DNA of 64,000 nucleotides from Deltaproteobacteria bacterium (GCA_012517315.1 JAAYVE010000019.1:124001-188000), one strand, 5' to 3'. Counted from the stretch's first letter, positions 1-9,821 are shown. Translations and numbers: made by a program. Notes: a model not told the origin generated them from the letters alone.

Positions 1-423
1 TCAGAGGGGCGAATGCCATTGAGAGGAGCCCCTTTTCGAAGCGATCCTGACGATGCGCTGTAACGCCAAAATGCAAACGATGGAATAGGGAAACGCCCAC
101 AAAGGTACCTGGAAAACGAGACGGCAGCAACCACCCTCCAGGGCTTCAACCCGGTGCCCTGTTGCCTTGATTCCCCAGACTTCCCACGACCAGGAACGGC
201 ACGTTTCGAATCCGGTGATGCGAAATGGGACCCAAATCCCGAGAGGGGTCCGAACCCTCCCCACAGAGTCGAGGCGAATGTGCCGTTCGCGGCACTCCAC
301 TTCGCGGATGGATGGCCCCCACTCTCTCCAGCGTTGGGTATCCACCAGCAACTCCCAGATTTCGAGGACATCCGCTTCGATGATTTGGAATACTTCCAGG
401 TAGGGAGGTGCTATCCGAATCAC
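1..423 (-). CDS. SRPBCC/polyketide-cyclase-like protein
   Basis: A 140-residue protein whose N-terminal half resembles the START/SRPBCC fold (small hydrophobic-ligand-binding proteins): an early segment reading EADVLEIWELLVDTQRWREW is the usual 'effect on initiation of helix then W-x-x-W' pattern of these proteins. A hydrophobic C-terminal stretch (about residues 108-125) could be a membrane-facing helix. The start is a GTG at 421-423 preceded by AAGGAG at good spacing, and the stop is at 1-3, so the gene is complete. It is divergent from the L,D-transpeptidase gene. Ligand and function are unknown, and the family call rests only on fold-level resemblance. Confidence 0.6.
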   Translation of the reverse strand: MIRIAPPYLEVFQIIEADVLEIWELLVDTQRWREWGPSIREVECRERHIRLDSVGRVRTPLGIWVPFRITGFETCRSWSWEVWGIKATGHRVEALEGGCCRLVFQVPLWAFPYSIVCILALQRIVRIASKRGSSQWHSPL

Positions 424-613
424 GACGATCTCCTTAAGGACCCGGCCTCAGTTGCTCCGGATGCTGAGACGTCCTTTTCATTGCCTGGGGGAAAACCAAG
501 GGGCGAGACGAAAAGTTGTTCAGCCGTTGGCTTGGCTCACCGATGGATTTTTCAAGACCGATCTTCATGCTGCGACCTGAATTTTTTTAGGAGGGAAAAC
601 TGCCCCGATTCAA

Positions 614-642
614 GTGCAATAAGGTCACGACGCCATTATAAT
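614..642 (+). promoter_or_regulatory. Putative promoter of the L,D-transpeptidase gene
   Basis: A perfect TATAAT lies at 637-642 with only a weak -35 (GTGCAA at 614-619, 17-base spacer). The expected start near 649 would leave a very short leader carrying the GGAGG at 654-658. Confidence 0.35.
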
Positions 643-663
643 TGTATCAGGACGGAGGAAGTC

Positions 664-1494
664 ATGAGGGAAAGCATCGCAATGTGTGTAGTGACGGTCG
701 TGATGTCTCTCTTTCTTACAGGCATCGCCGGAGCTGCGGAAGAGAACCGGCGGCAAGCGGGAGGCAGGGAAACCCTTGTGGGGCACATCGCCCGAAGGGC
801 CGATCAGCCTGCACAGCGCCTTGAATCCAGGGGTGGCGAGAAGACAGCGTGGAAACGGCGAGTCGTGACACCTTCCGAACTGGAGCAGATCAGCGAAAAA
901 GATCCGGATCTCTATCCGGTGGCGGCGCTGGAAATCCTTGCGAGAATCAACACCCGGGCCCGCTACCACATCGCAGAGGACGTGCAAAAAGGAAGGCCGA
1001 TCCTCGTTCCGGACGACTTCACCCATTATAAGGACTGGAGCCCCGTTCCCGAAGTTCTGCCGAGCGCTTTCAGAATTCCCAAGTTGATTCTCATCGTCAA
1101 GGATATTCCATTCATCGGTTGGTATGAACACGGCAAGCTTGTGGGAGACAGCCTGATCTGCATTGGGAAAAGAGATTCCTGGACGAGGGCGGGTACATAC
1201 CGCGTCTTGAACAAGGACAAGGATCATGTGTCCAGGAGCTACACCAACGCTTACGGACAGCCTGCCCCCATGCCTTGGGCGCTCAGGATCTACGGACACG
1301 TGTGGATCCATGCAGGGGATATCGAAAAGGGATACTGCTCCCACGGATGCATCAACCTGCCCTGGTTCCCTGCCATCGAGCTCTTCCAATGGGCCGACAC
1401 CGGCACCGTGGTGCACATCATGGAATCAACGGGTCAAGGAAGCGATGGCATCCCTGGTATGGCATCCAACAGACGGCTTTCCGGAAGTCCTTGA
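664..1494 (+). CDS. L,D-transpeptidase (YkuD domain), exported
   Basis: A 276-residue exported protein. Residues 1-24 form a signal peptide (MRESIAM then a hydrophobic stretch ending AGAA). The C-terminal half is a YkuD catalytic domain: HVWIHAGD followed by CSHGCINL gives the conserved His and the SHGC nucleophile cysteine. These enzymes form 3-3 cross-links in peptidoglycan or attach lipoproteins to it in the periplasm. The reading frame stays open upstream to 154, but the ATG at 664 has GGAGG six bases upstream and gives the signal peptide, so it is preferred. There is no LysM domain. The exact substrate cannot be told from sequence. Confidence 0.9.
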   Translation: MRESIAMCVVTVVMSLFLTGIAGAAEENRRQAGGRETLVGHIARRADQPAQRLESRGGEKTAWKRRVVTPSELEQISEKDPDLYPVAALEILARINTRARYHIAEDVQKGRPILVPDDFTHYKDWSPVPEVLPSAFRIPKLILIVKDIPFIGWYEHGKLVGDSLICIGKRDSWTRAGTYRVLNKDKDHVSRSYTNAYGQPAPMPWALRIYGHVWIHAGDIEKGYCSHGCINLPWFPAIELFQWADTGTVVHIMESTGQGSDGIPGMASNRRLSGSP

Positions 1495-1845
1495 TTACCT
1501 CTCACCACAATCGATTCAGCCCTTAGACGATCTTTCCCGCCGGGTGCCGGCAGGGTTCCATTAGCCACAGGATCGGCCATTCCCCGGTAAAACCTGTCTC
1601 CACAGGCTTTAGAGGGGGGATGCCGGCCAGAGTTCATGGACGCCTCATGATGTGGCCGTTTATGGGGGCTTGTTTTCCATGCCGGTTTCCGTCGCAGACA
1701 ACCCTTCTGTTCGTGCCCGCCCGGATAGGGGATACCCCGTTAATTCCCTTGACTCGAGGTCGAAAGTCATGGAAATCTTGACCCCGGGTTAATCCCGCCT
1801 CGCTCTTGCCGGCCAAGACCAAGTCCATCCACGGAGGAAGGTGTC
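1495..1845. other. Intergenic stretch, no gene seen
   Basis: About 350 bases between the L,D-transpeptidase gene and the VOC gene. Small GC hairpins are present (for example CCTGT/ACAGG near 1590-1605), but none is followed by a T run, and no convincing coding frame or promoter was found. Confidence 0.5.
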
Positions 1846-2232
1846 ATGAAACCTGGCGAACAGCTCGTCACGGCGCTCTACGTTCACGATATAGCTAAGT
1901 CCAGGCGGTTTTATGAATCCCTCGGCTTCAAGGTCAATCGGCAGGATAGAAATTTCATGGAACTGGAGTGGGAGGGATCGCTCCTTTTTCTTGTGGAAAT
2001 GCACGATGCGCCCGCCTCGTGGGAACGGCCAGCCGGAAACCTGCGCGTCCTTGTTCCCGACGTGGATGCCCACTGGGACCGATGCCTGCGGCTGGGTTTG
2101 GAAATCACGCGACCCATTGAAACCCGCGATTATGGGTTGCGGGATTTCACCGTGGCGGGACCGGACGGACTGCACATTCGGTTTGCAAGTTTTGTGGGAG
2201 GCAAATTTCCGATGGAGGAGGCAACTTCATGA
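1846..2232 (+). CDS. VOC (glyoxalase/bleomycin-resistance-like) protein
   Basis: A 128-residue vicinal-oxygen-chelate family protein. The beta-alpha-beta-beta-beta pattern is visible: VTALYVHDIAKSRRFYESLGF starts the first module, and YGLRDFTVAGPDGLHIRF ends the second, the usual closing motif of glyoxalase-like proteins. Members are metal-dependent isomerases, dioxygenases or antibiotic-binding proteins, so the activity cannot be assigned. The ATG has GGAGGAAGG upstream. Its last codons overlap the start of fabH by four bases (ATGA), implying translational coupling. Confidence 0.8.
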   Translation: MKPGEQLVTALYVHDIAKSRRFYESLGFKVNRQDRNFMELEWEGSLLFLVEMHDAPASWERPAGNLRVLVPDVDAHWDRCLRLGLEITRPIETRDYGLRDFTVAGPDGLHIRFASFVGGKFPMEEATS

Positions 2233-3224
2233 GCCGGAGCTGCATTGCCGGAATCGGGAGTTATGTGCCTCCGCGGGTGGTGAGGAATGACGAACTGGCT
2301 CAACTGATGTCGACGAGCGATGAGTGGATCCGCACACGCACCGGCATCGGGGAGCGACGTTTTGCAGATGCAGGCGTGTACTGTTCGGACCTGGCGTTGG
2401 AAGCGAGCAGAAATGCTCTGGAAGATGCGGGAATGACGGCACACGACTTGGATTTCATCATTTTCGCCACCATCAGCCCCGACCACCACTTTCCAGGTAC
2501 GGGGTGCTTTCTTCAGGCCAAGCTGGGTATAGAATCCATCGGTTGCCTTGACGTCCGCAACCAGTGCACCGGTTTTCTTTACGGCATGGCCGTGGGCGAC
2601 GCATTCATCCGCTCGGGGATGTACCGGAACATCCTCGTGGTGGGGGCCGAAGTCCATTCCAGCGCCCTGGACTTCACGGATGAAGGCCGGGACGTGGCCG
2701 TGCTTTTCGGAGATGGGGCCGCAGCCGTGGTCATGACCCCGACACAAGATCCCCGACGGGGCATCCTCCACTCCGAACTGCATGCCGACGGCCGCTTCAC
2801 CAAGGCCCTCTTCATGTCCGTGTGGGACATCTCCAGAAAGCCCTTCATGACCCCGGAAGTCTTCCAAACAAGGGAAATATGGCCCAAAATGGACGGAAGG
2901 AGTGTGTCCAAAAATGCGGTCACAAAGCTCGGAGAACTGGTGGAAGACACCCTTCACGCCGGCGGAGTGGATCCTCTTGATGTGAAATATGTCATCCCGC
3001 ACCAGGCGAACCTGCGCATTAACGAACTCCTCGCCGAACGCCTCAAGTTTCCTCCGGGCAAATTCCTCAGCAACATCGAAAAGTACGGCAACACCACGGC
3101 AGCTTCCATCCCCCTTTTACTGGATGAGACCTATCGGACCGGGAAGATCGAGAGGGGAGATCTCCTGTTGCTCATTGCAGTCGGTTCCGGCTTCACATGG
3201 GCTTCGAGCCTGCTGCGTTGGTAG
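2229..3224 (+). CDS. fabH: Beta-ketoacyl-ACP synthase III
   Basis: A 331-residue condensing enzyme that starts fatty acid synthesis by joining an acyl-CoA with malonyl-ACP. The thiolase-fold catalytic triad is visible: Cys113 in RNQCTGFLYG, His in PHQANLRINE (about residue 259) and Asn in YGNTTAASIP (about residue 289). Early motifs SDEWIRTRTGI and FGDGAAAVVM also fit FabH. Length is normal for the family, perhaps slightly long owing to an insertion near residues 190-220. It is coupled to the upstream VOC gene by an ATGA overlap. No other fab genes are adjacent; acpP lies far away at 45 kb. A specialised KASIII for another pathway cannot be excluded. Confidence 0.88.
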   Translation: MSRSCIAGIGSYVPPRVVRNDELAQLMSTSDEWIRTRTGIGERRFADAGVYCSDLALEASRNALEDAGMTAHDLDFIIFATISPDHHFPGTGCFLQAKLGIESIGCLDVRNQCTGFLYGMAVGDAFIRSGMYRNILVVGAEVHSSALDFTDEGRDVAVLFGDGAAAVVMTPTQDPRRGILHSELHADGRFTKALFMSVWDISRKPFMTPEVFQTREIWPKMDGRSVSKNAVTKLGELVEDTLHAGGVDPLDVKYVIPHQANLRINELLAERLKFPPGKFLSNIEKYGNTTAASIPLLLDETYRTGKIERGDLLLLIAVGSGFTWASSLLRW

Positions 3225-3275
3225 CCGGCTCCCCGGAAACCTCCATTTTCCAACGAGAGACTGTGGGAAGAAGAA

Positions 3276-3305
3276 TTGACTTCCAAACTCGCCGTCCCAT
3301 AAAGT
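3276..3305 (+). promoter_or_regulatory. Putative promoter for ilvN-ilvB
   Basis: TTGACT at 3276-3281 and TAAAGT at 3300-3305 with an 18-base spacer, about 110 bases before ilvN. The leader has a TTGCCG/CGGCAA hairpin (about 3334-3360) but no T run and no leader peptide rich in Ile, Val or Leu codons. Confidence 0.4.
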
Positions 3306-3416
3306 ATAGTTTTGATTGAGGGAAGTTCTGTTTTGCCGTGAATAGCCTGCTTTCGGCAAGGAGGGCTGGTACTTTCACCCCCGCAGTATCACCGTGTTGA
3401 GGAGGCCCGTTGGGGA

Positions 3417-3941
3417 ATGAAGCATACTCTTTCCGTTCTGGTTGAAAACAAGCCTGGCGTCCTGGTGCGCGTTGCCGGCCTCTTCAGCAGACGCGGCTTC
3501 AACATTGACAGCCTCACCGTCGGCCGCACCGAAAACCCGGATGTGTCCCGCATGACCATCGTTGTGGACGGGGACGACAGGTTCATCGAACAGGTGACCA
3601 AGCAACTGCACAAGCTCATCGACGTCATCAAGATCAGCGATATTTCCGCTGAGGAATACGTGGACAGGGATCTTGTTCTCATCAAGGTGGCGGCGGAACC
3701 GAGCCAGAGAGTGGAAATCATGCAGATGGCCGGCGTTTTCAGGGCACGGGTCGTGGATCTGGGGCGGAAAACCATCACTCTGGAATGCACCGGACACGAA
3801 GGAAAGATCAACGCCTTCGAAGAATCGCTTCGCCCGTACGGGATCAAGGAACTCGTCCGCACTGGGAAAGTGGCCATGCTCCGTGGAAGCAAGCTTTCCG
3901 GCGACGCTGAACTCACCGGAAGAAGGAAGGACGGAGAGTGA
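3417..3941 (+). CDS. ilvN: Acetolactate synthase small (regulatory) subunit
   Basis: A 174-residue regulatory subunit of acetohydroxyacid synthase, which binds valine and activates and inhibits the catalytic subunit. An N-terminal ACT domain (residues 3-76) begins LSVLVENKPGVLVRVAGLF and contains RRGFNIDSLTVG. The C-terminal ALS_ss domain follows (about 83-158) with GHEGKINAFEE. Length is typical of the 160-175-residue class. The start ATG has GAGGAGG upstream. It sits directly before ilvB; about 50 bases separate the ilvN stop from the ilvB start, and the two are surely co-transcribed. Confidence 0.95.
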   Translation: MKHTLSVLVENKPGVLVRVAGLFSRRGFNIDSLTVGRTENPDVSRMTIVVDGDDRFIEQVTKQLHKLIDVIKISDISAEEYVDRDLVLIKVAAEPSQRVEIMQMAGVFRARVVDLGRKTITLECTGHEGKINAFEESLRPYGIKELVRTGKVAMLRGSKLSGDAELTGRRKDGE

Positions 3942-3990
3942 CACTGCCTCCCCCGGAACCTTCGTTGCACAACCAAAGGGAGTGACCGCC

Positions 3991-5655
3991 TTGGAAATGA
4001 CAGTGGCTGAAGCCATCGTGCGCTGTTTGGAGAAAGAGGGTGTGAAGGTCGTCTTCGGATATCCTGGAGGGGCCATCCTTCCTGTTTACGATGCATTGTA
4101 TCACACTTCGAATATCAAGCACGTATTGGTGCGTCACGAGCAGGGAGCCGTTCACGCCGCCGACGGATATGCGCGAGTCACCGGAAAAGTGGGCGTGTGC
4201 ATGGCCACATCGGGTCCGGGAGCGACCAATCTGGTGACGGGCATCGCCAACGCCTACATGGACTCCATCCCCCTGGTGCTCTTCACGGGCCAGGTGCCCG
4301 TCAGCCAGATTGGCACCGACTCCTTTCAGGAGGTGGACATCACTGGCATCACCCTTCCCATCACCAAGCACAATTACCTGGTGAAAGACCCCGACAAGGT
4401 CCCCTCCATCGTGAAGAGCGCCTTCCACATCGCATCCACGGGGCGGCCAGGCCCCGTCCTCATCGATCTGCCAAAAGACGTGACTCTAGCCAAGATCGAT
4501 TTCAAGTACCCGACAGCCGTGAAGCTCAGGGGCTACAAACCCACGTATCGTGGGCACCCGTACAAGATCCGGGAAGTCGCCGAAATCATCAGGAAAAGCC
4601 AAAGGCCGGTCATCTACGCAGGCGGGGGCATACTGAGCTCCAATGCGGCCGATGAACTGGTTCAGCTGGCGGAGACCATTTCCGCCCCCGTCACCAACAC
4701 GTTCATGGGGCTGGCGAGTTTCCCCGGAGATCACCCCCTTTTCCTCGGCATGCTCGGACTCCACGGGACCCGGTATGCCAATCTGGCAATCACGGAATGT
4801 GACCTGCTCATCGCCCTAGGCGCTCGGTTTGACGACCGAGTCGTTCTCAAACTGGGAGCCTTCGCTCCCAACGCCACCGTCATCCACATCGACATCGACC
4901 CCGCTGAAATCGGAAAAATCGTAAAGACGCACGTGCCGTTGGTCGGAGATGTGAAACACGTGCTGAAGGCCCTGGTTCCTCTCCTGGAAAAGGTCGATCG
5001 TTCCGAGTGGCTGGAGCGCATCCAACAATTGAAAGAGCAGTATCCTCTCACCTACGGAGAGGGAGCCGGATTGAAACCCCAGTTCATCATCGAGGAACTG
5101 TGCCGACTCACCAAAGGGCGGGCCATCGTCGTGACCGATGTGGGTCAGCATCAGATGTGGGTTGCCCAATACTACCGCTTTCACGAACCCCGTTCCCTCG
5201 TTTCTTCCGGGGGACTGGGCACCATGGGTTTCGGCCTCCCTGCGGCTGTAGGGGCCTCCATGGCCGAATCGGGCAAACAGGTGATTCTCGTTACCGGGGA
5301 TGGAAGTATCCAGATGACCATGCAGGAACTGGGAACCCTCATGGAACAGGAACTGCCGTTGAAAATCTTCGTGATGAACAACTTCAGCCTTGGAATGGTG
5401 CGGCAACTTCAAAAATTTTACCACGAAGGCCGCTACATGGCCACCACTTTCCGATTCCACCCGGATTTCCCCCTACTCGCCCAATCTTACGGCATGAAGG
5501 CGTATACGCTTGAAACCCGGGAGGACGCGGTGCATCTGCTACCGGAAATCCTTTCAGAGCCTGGACCGGTCATGGTCAACTGCCTGATTCCCCCGGAGGA
5601 GGACGTCATGCCTATGGTACTTGCCGGAAAAGGGATAGACGAGGCCATCGACTGA
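3991..5655 (+). CDS. ilvB: Acetolactate synthase large (catalytic) subunit
   Basis: A thiamine-diphosphate enzyme of about 554 residues that condenses pyruvate (or pyruvate plus 2-oxobutyrate) in valine, leucine and isoleucine synthesis. The N-terminal TPP domain has VVFGYPGGAILPVYD and the catalytic Glu in RHEQGAVHAADGYAR. The central FAD-binding domain and the C-terminal GDGSIQMTMQEL...NN thiamine-binding motif are intact. The frame is open far upstream into ilvN, so the start must be chosen. TTG at 3991 lies eight bases after AAAGGGAG; ATG at 3997 gives a protein two residues shorter. The product pairs with the adjacent IlvN. Confidence 0.95.
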   Translation: MEMTVAEAIVRCLEKEGVKVVFGYPGGAILPVYDALYHTSNIKHVLVRHEQGAVHAADGYARVTGKVGVCMATSGPGATNLVTGIANAYMDSIPLVLFTGQVPVSQIGTDSFQEVDITGITLPITKHNYLVKDPDKVPSIVKSAFHIASTGRPGPVLIDLPKDVTLAKIDFKYPTAVKLRGYKPTYRGHPYKIREVAEIIRKSQRPVIYAGGGILSSNAADELVQLAETISAPVTNTFMGLASFPGDHPLFLGMLGLHGTRYANLAITECDLLIALGARFDDRVVLKLGAFAPNATVIHIDIDPAEIGKIVKTHVPLVGDVKHVLKALVPLLEKVDRSEWLERIQQLKEQYPLTYGEGAGLKPQFIIEELCRLTKGRAIVVTDVGQHQMWVAQYYRFHEPRSLVSSGGLGTMGFGLPAAVGASMAESGKQVILVTGDGSIQMTMQELGTLMEQELPLKIFVMNNFSLGMVRQLQKFYHEGRYMATTFRFHPDFPLLAQSYGMKAYTLETREDAVHLLPEILSEPGPVMVNCLIPPEEDVMPMVLAGKGIDEAID

Positions 5656-5900
5656 GACAGAGGACAGCCTGGCATGAAGAGGCGCGGCTTGGAGGCGGAG
5701 AACCGTCGATCATTGGGGAGGTCAGCCCGTCATGGAACCGATTCCCCTTCGCCGGCGGTTTCCTGCACCATCGCATTCCTGCTCCCCTCCCGGTGTCGGT
5801 GAGATCGGCCCGCAACGCCAGCGCCGCGTTTGTCCCGGTTTCCCGGAATCGTGTTGCGCCTGGAGCAGCAATGGTCGGTTGACGGAACCCCTTGGAACCC

Positions 5901-6452
5901 ATGGCGACATTCATCGAAAGAGTACCCTTTCAAGATGCGGAAATTGCCGTCTTGAGACATTCCACGGAGATTGCCGAAGACCTCATCAGCAACCATTACC
6001 GTATCTCCACATCCGAATGGAAACGTTACCGTTATGATATTCAGTCGCTGAAGGACTTGCGGGAAGAGGAAATCACCGACGAGGCCTTCGCGCAGATCCA
6101 TCGCTATTCGACGTCTCCACACCAGCGCCTGAGGGGAGGCGAGCGCGGCGACTACTTCAAGATCTGCCTCCAGGATCATGTCATCCGAAGGGCCATCGAG
6201 AGGGATGCGCACATTCTGCTGTTGCCGCTGACAGCATACATCATCACCCATGAACTGATTCACGTGGTGCGCTTTGCCCGGTTCCTTCAACGCTTCGACA
6301 GCACGGGGGTTGAGCAGGAAAACGAAGAAAAGCGAGTCCATGCCATCACCTTCCACCTTCTCCACAACTGCCAGATCAAGGGGATGCCCGAAGTGTTGCA
6401 TGCCTTCAAGGATTGCCGGACCATGGAGACGTTCCTGGGTTCCTCTCCATGA
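5901..6452 (+). CDS. Conserved protein of unknown function with HExxH motif
   Basis: A 183-residue protein that I recognise only as a conserved delta-proteobacterial type. Residues 117-121 are HELIH, preceded by a hydrophobic strand (LLLPLTAYIIT) and followed by an acidic helix with Glu138, Glu142 and Glu143. This is the layout of a gluzincin-like zinc metallopeptidase, but no family was recognised. There is no signal peptide. The start is uncertain: ATG at 5901 or TTG at 5892, neither with a good Shine-Dalgarno site. It lies between ilvB and gatC on the same strand. A non-catalytic metal-binding role is equally possible. Confidence 0.7.
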   Translation: MATFIERVPFQDAEIAVLRHSTEIAEDLISNHYRISTSEWKRYRYDIQSLKDLREEEITDEAFAQIHRYSTSPHQRLRGGERGDYFKICLQDHVIRRAIERDAHILLLPLTAYIITHELIHVVRFARFLQRFDSTGVEQENEEKRVHAITFHLLHNCQIKGMPEVLHAFKDCRTMETFLGSSP

Positions 6453-6572
6453 ACAGAACGTTGCCTCCCCGAACGTTTTGTGATAATCCCTTTCCGGCCT
6501 CGTGATCAACTCTGGAAGTCTTTGCACCGGCTGGTAACCATCATCGACGGATTCCCAGGAGCGGCGGACAAC

Positions 6573-6863
6573 ATGTCGGAAAAAATCACCCGGGAAGAGG
6601 TTCGCCACGTGGCGACCCTAGCGCGGTTGGAACTCATGGAAGCCGAAGAGTCCCGCATGACCAGGCACTTGAACCAAGTGCTGGCCTACATGGAAAAGCT
6701 CAACGAATTGGACACGTCAGACGTCCCCGCCACAACCCACGCCATCGAATTGAAGAACGTTTTCCGCCCGGACGAGGTGATCCCGTCCCTGGATCGGGCG
6801 AAGGCGCTGAACAACGCCCCCCAGAGCGATGGAGCGAGTTTTGTGGTACCGAAGGTGATCTGA
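6573..6863 (+). CDS. gatC: Asp/Glu-tRNA amidotransferase subunit C
   Basis: The 96-residue GatC, which stabilises the GatA-GatB interface in the amidotransferase that converts Glu-tRNA(Gln) and Asp-tRNA(Asn) to Gln- and Asn-tRNA. The family start [17 protein letters not shown] and the [20 protein letters not shown] helix-strand are clear, and the protein ends FVVPKVI as expected. The ATG at 6573 has AGGAG about nine bases upstream; longer in-frame extensions are not needed. gatA follows 74 bases later. Confidence 0.95.
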   Translation: MSEKITREEVRHVATLARLELMEAEESRMTRHLNQVLAYMEKLNELDTSDVPATTHAIELKNVFRPDEVIPSLDRAKALNNAPQSDGASFVVPKVI

Positions 6864-6937
6864 GACACGCCTGCCGTCCACCTGCGTCCGGCGACGCTGG
6901 GCATTGCTCGGGAATGGGCGATCTGGGAAGGGCAATC

Positions 6938-8407
6938 ATGGACCTATGTGGACTGACCATTCATCAACTTCGAGAGTTGCTGACCCAAAAGGCGGTCTCT
7001 GCCGCAGAAGTGACCTCGGCTTACCTTCAACGCATCCAATCCATTGATTCCAAGCTGCACTCTTACCTGGAAGTTTTCGCGAAAGAGGCACTGAAGCAGG
7101 CTCGGGATTTCGACGAAGGCAAAAGGGATTTCAACCTTTCACCCATCGCGGGGATCCCCATTGCGGTGAAGGATGTCCTCTGCATGCGCGGGGTGAGGAC
7201 CACCTGTGGTTCCCGCATCCTGGAAAACTACGTTCCCCCTTATGACGGCACGGTCATCGAAGCCTTGCGCAACGCCGGAGCCGTTTTCGTGGGGAAGACA
7301 AACCTTGACGAATTCGCCATGGGGTCGTCCACTGAGAACTCCGCATATTGTCAAACCCGCAACCCATGGGACCTTGATCGAGTTCCCGGCGGTTCCAGCG
7401 GTGGGTCGGCGGCGGCGGTCGCAGCAAACCTTTGCGCCGGTGCCATCGGGACGGATACGGGCGGATCCATTCGCCAGCCGGCCTCCTTTTGCGGGGTCGT
7501 CGGGCTGAAACCCACTTACGGAAGAGTGTCACGTTTTGGCCTCGTGGCCTTCGCTTCGTCCCTGGATCAGATCGGCCCCATCACGAAGGACGTGAAGGAT
7601 GCGGCCTTGCTCCTCCAGATCCTCGCCGGCTATGACCGGCGGGATTCCACATCGGTACAGAGCCCCGTGCCCCCCTACGGGGAGAGGCTTGAGGAATCCA
7701 TCAAAGGACTGCGATTGGGAATACCCAGGGAGTACTTTGTGGAAGGCATGGACCCGGAAGTGGCGGAGGCGGTGGAGAAATCCATCCGGATCTGCGGGGA
7801 GTTGGGAGCCGAGATCATCGAGGTTTCCCTCCCTCACACGGAATACGGTGTTGCGGCCTACTACATTATTGCACCCGCTGAAGCCAGTTCCAACCTGGCC
7901 CGTTACGATGGCGTGAAATACGGCCTGCGCACCCCGGATTGCCGAGATCTGCTCACCATGTATCGCACGAGTCGCTCCCGGGGGTTCGGCCCTGAGGTCA
8001 AACGCCGCATCATGCTGGGCACTTATGTTCTCTCTGCAGGTTACTACGACGCTTACTACAGGAAGGCGTCCCAGGTGCGGACTCTCATCCGAAAGGATTT
8101 CCTGGAAGCCTTTCAGCGGTGCGATGCCCTTCTCACGCCTGTGTCTCCCATTCCCGCATTCAAGGTAGGAGAGAAGTCAGAAGACCCCTTGCAGATGTAC
8201 CTGAGCGATGCCTTCACGCTGCCTGCGAGCCTTGCGGGTGTACCGGGAATTTCCGTGCCATGCGGGTTCACCTCACAGGGTCTGCCCATTGGCCTACAGA
8301 TCTTGGGCCCTCATTTCAGAGAGGACTTGATCCTGCGCATCGCGCACCAGTTTCAGCAGGCCACCCCCGAGTGCAGGCGCACCCCTCCACTGAACGAGGA
8401 TCCGTGA
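6938..8407 (+). CDS. gatA: Asp/Glu-tRNA amidotransferase subunit A
   Basis: A 489-residue amidase-signature enzyme that frees ammonia from glutamine for tRNA transamidation. The Ser-cisSer-Lys centre is present: Lys in [10 protein letters not shown], the glycine/serine loop [15 protein letters not shown], and the nucleophile Ser in [13 protein letters not shown]. Length matches GatA (about 485). ATG at 6938 has GGAAGGG upstream; the open frame to 6914 is ignored. gatB is not next to it, because the following gene is convergent glgC. Presence of gatC argues for a true GatCAB rather than a stand-alone amidase. Confidence 0.95.
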   Translation: MDLCGLTIHQLRELLTQKAVSAAEVTSAYLQRIQSIDSKLHSYLEVFAKEALKQARDFDEGKRDFNLSPIAGIPIAVKDVLCMRGVRTTCGSRILENYVPPYDGTVIEALRNAGAVFVGKTNLDEFAMGSSTENSAYCQTRNPWDLDRVPGGSSGGSAAAVAANLCAGAIGTDTGGSIRQPASFCGVVGLKPTYGRVSRFGLVAFASSLDQIGPITKDVKDAALLLQILAGYDRRDSTSVQSPVPPYGERLEESIKGLRLGIPREYFVEGMDPEVAEAVEKSIRICGELGAEIIEVSLPHTEYGVAAYYIIAPAEASSNLARYDGVKYGLRTPDCRDLLTMYRTSRSRGFGPEVKRRIMLGTYVLSAGYYDAYYRKASQVRTLIRKDFLEAFQRCDALLTPVSPIPAFKVGEKSEDPLQMYLSDAFTLPASLAGVPGISVPCGFTSQGLPIGLQILGPHFREDLILRIAHQFQQATPECRRTPPLNEDP

Positions 8408-8534
8408 TGCCGGAAGAGGCGAGGGAAAGGGAGCGTGCTATCGGAACCGGCCCCCATCCCGGGAGCCTTCACGACTCCCAAATGCTGGTCGCGGTGGTTC
8501 CGGCGGCAGGCGTGGCTTTGCCCCTCCCTTCTTC

Positions 8535-9821
8535 TCACCTTCCCTGCGGAAAGAACCCCTTGGGCACCACCACGATCCCACGCGGAGTCACGTGAAAACG
8601 CTTCCTGTCCTCCTGGGGATCGATCCCGATGTGGGTGTACGGCGGGATCACATTGTGCTTGTCGATGATGGCCTTCTTGATTCTGCAGTGGCGTCCGACC
8701 TCCACGTTATCCATGATCACGGATTCATCCACTTCCGCCCAGCTTCGCACCATGACGTTGTAAGAGAGGACGGAACTGCGCACGATGGCGCCGCTGATGA
8801 TGCAGCCGTGGGAAACGATGGAATCGATGGCGGTTCCGACCCGTGACGGTCCCGATGCCGATTCCGGCTGGTTGAAAACAAATTTCGCCGGAGGATACTG
8901 CCTCTGGTGTGTACGGATGGGCCAAAGACGACCGTAAAGATTGAAGAACGGATCAATTCCCGTCAGGTCCATGTTGGCATTCCAGTAGGCATCCAACGTG
9001 CCCACATCCCTCCAGTACAGGGAATCCCTGGTGGCTTCCACATACCGGAGCTGTCTTGCACCGTCGGGGTCCACCGTGTGGATGTAGTCGTGAATCTTGT
9101 TGAAGCGCCTGTACGGGTATGCCATGACCTTATGGGTGTCGATGAGTTTGGGGATGAGGTCCCTTCCAAAGTCCTCGTCCTCGGTGGTTCTGAGAAGATC
9201 CAGAAGGAGATCCGTCCGGAAGAGGTAAATGCCCATTGAGGCGAGGGAACGGTCAGGATCGTCCGGGATGCCCTTGGGTTCCTTGGGTTTTTCCTCCCAC
9301 GCTCGGATCCGCAGGTCGTTGTCCACTTCGGCGATGCCGAATCCGGAAGCCGTGCTCCGGTCCACTTCCAGCAGCGCCACGGTGACGTCAGCCTCCACCT
9401 TTTCGTGGTACTGGCGGAACGCCCCATAATCCATCTTGTATACATGATCTCCCGAGAGAATGAGCACGTGCCTGGGTTGTTCCCGGTCGACGAGATAGAG
9501 GTTCTGGCGAACACAGTCGGCCGTTCCCCGATACCATTCTTTCCCGAGCCGTTGCTGCGGAGCCGCGATCCTTAGGTAATGGCCGAGGTCGGAAGAAAAG
9601 ATGTTCCACCCTTCCTCCAGGTGGTCCACCATGGATTGGGACTTGTACTGGGGGAAAATGAGCATCTTGTAAATCTGGGAATTGATGCAATTGCTGAGAG
9701 GAATGTCAATGAGCCTGTAAATGCCCCCAAAGGGCACGGCGGGCTTGGAGCGGTCCTGAGTCAGGGGCATCAGCCGCTCCCCTCTTCCGCCGGCCATCAC
9801 AATGGCCAGCACGTCTCTCAT
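8535..9821 (-). CDS. glgC: Glucose-1-phosphate adenylyltransferase
   Basis: A 428-residue ADP-glucose pyrophosphorylase, the committed step of bacterial glycogen synthesis. The nucleotidyltransferase domain starts with AGGRGERLMPLT, then SKPAVPFGGIYRLIDIPLSN and LSGDHVYKMDY; the C-terminal part is a left-handed beta-helix with hexapeptide-type repeats (about residues 300-400). Length is typical (about 420-430). The ATG has AGGAGGGG upstream. The other glycogen genes seen here, glgB and malQ, lie near 54-57 kb rather than adjacent; glgA is not in the window. It is convergent with gatA. Confidence 0.96.
   Translation of the reverse strand: MRDVLAIVMAGGRGERLMPLTQDRSKPAVPFGGIYRLIDIPLSNCINSQIYKMLIFPQYKSQSMVDHLEEGWNIFSSDLGHYLRIAAPQQRLGKEWYRGTADCVRQNLYLVDREQPRHVLILSGDHVYKMDYGAFRQYHEKVEADVTVALLEVDRSTASGFGIAEVDNDLRIRAWEEKPKEPKGIPDDPDRSLASMGIYLFRTDLLLDLLRTTEDEDFGRDLIPKLIDTHKVMAYPYRRFNKIHDYIHTVDPDGARQLRYVEATRDSLYWRDVGTLDAYWNANMDLTGIDPFFNLYGRLWPIRTHQRQYPPAKFVFNQPESASGPSRVGTAIDSIVSHGCIISGAIVRSSVLSYNVMVRSWAEVDESVIMDNVEVGRHCRIKKAIIDKHNVIPPYTHIGIDPQEDRKRFHVTPRGIVVVPKGFFPQGR

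Noticed and set aside
6573-8407. gatCA without gatB as evidence of an unusual amidotransferase.
   Set aside because: gatB is often placed elsewhere in bacterial genomes, so its absence here carries no weight.
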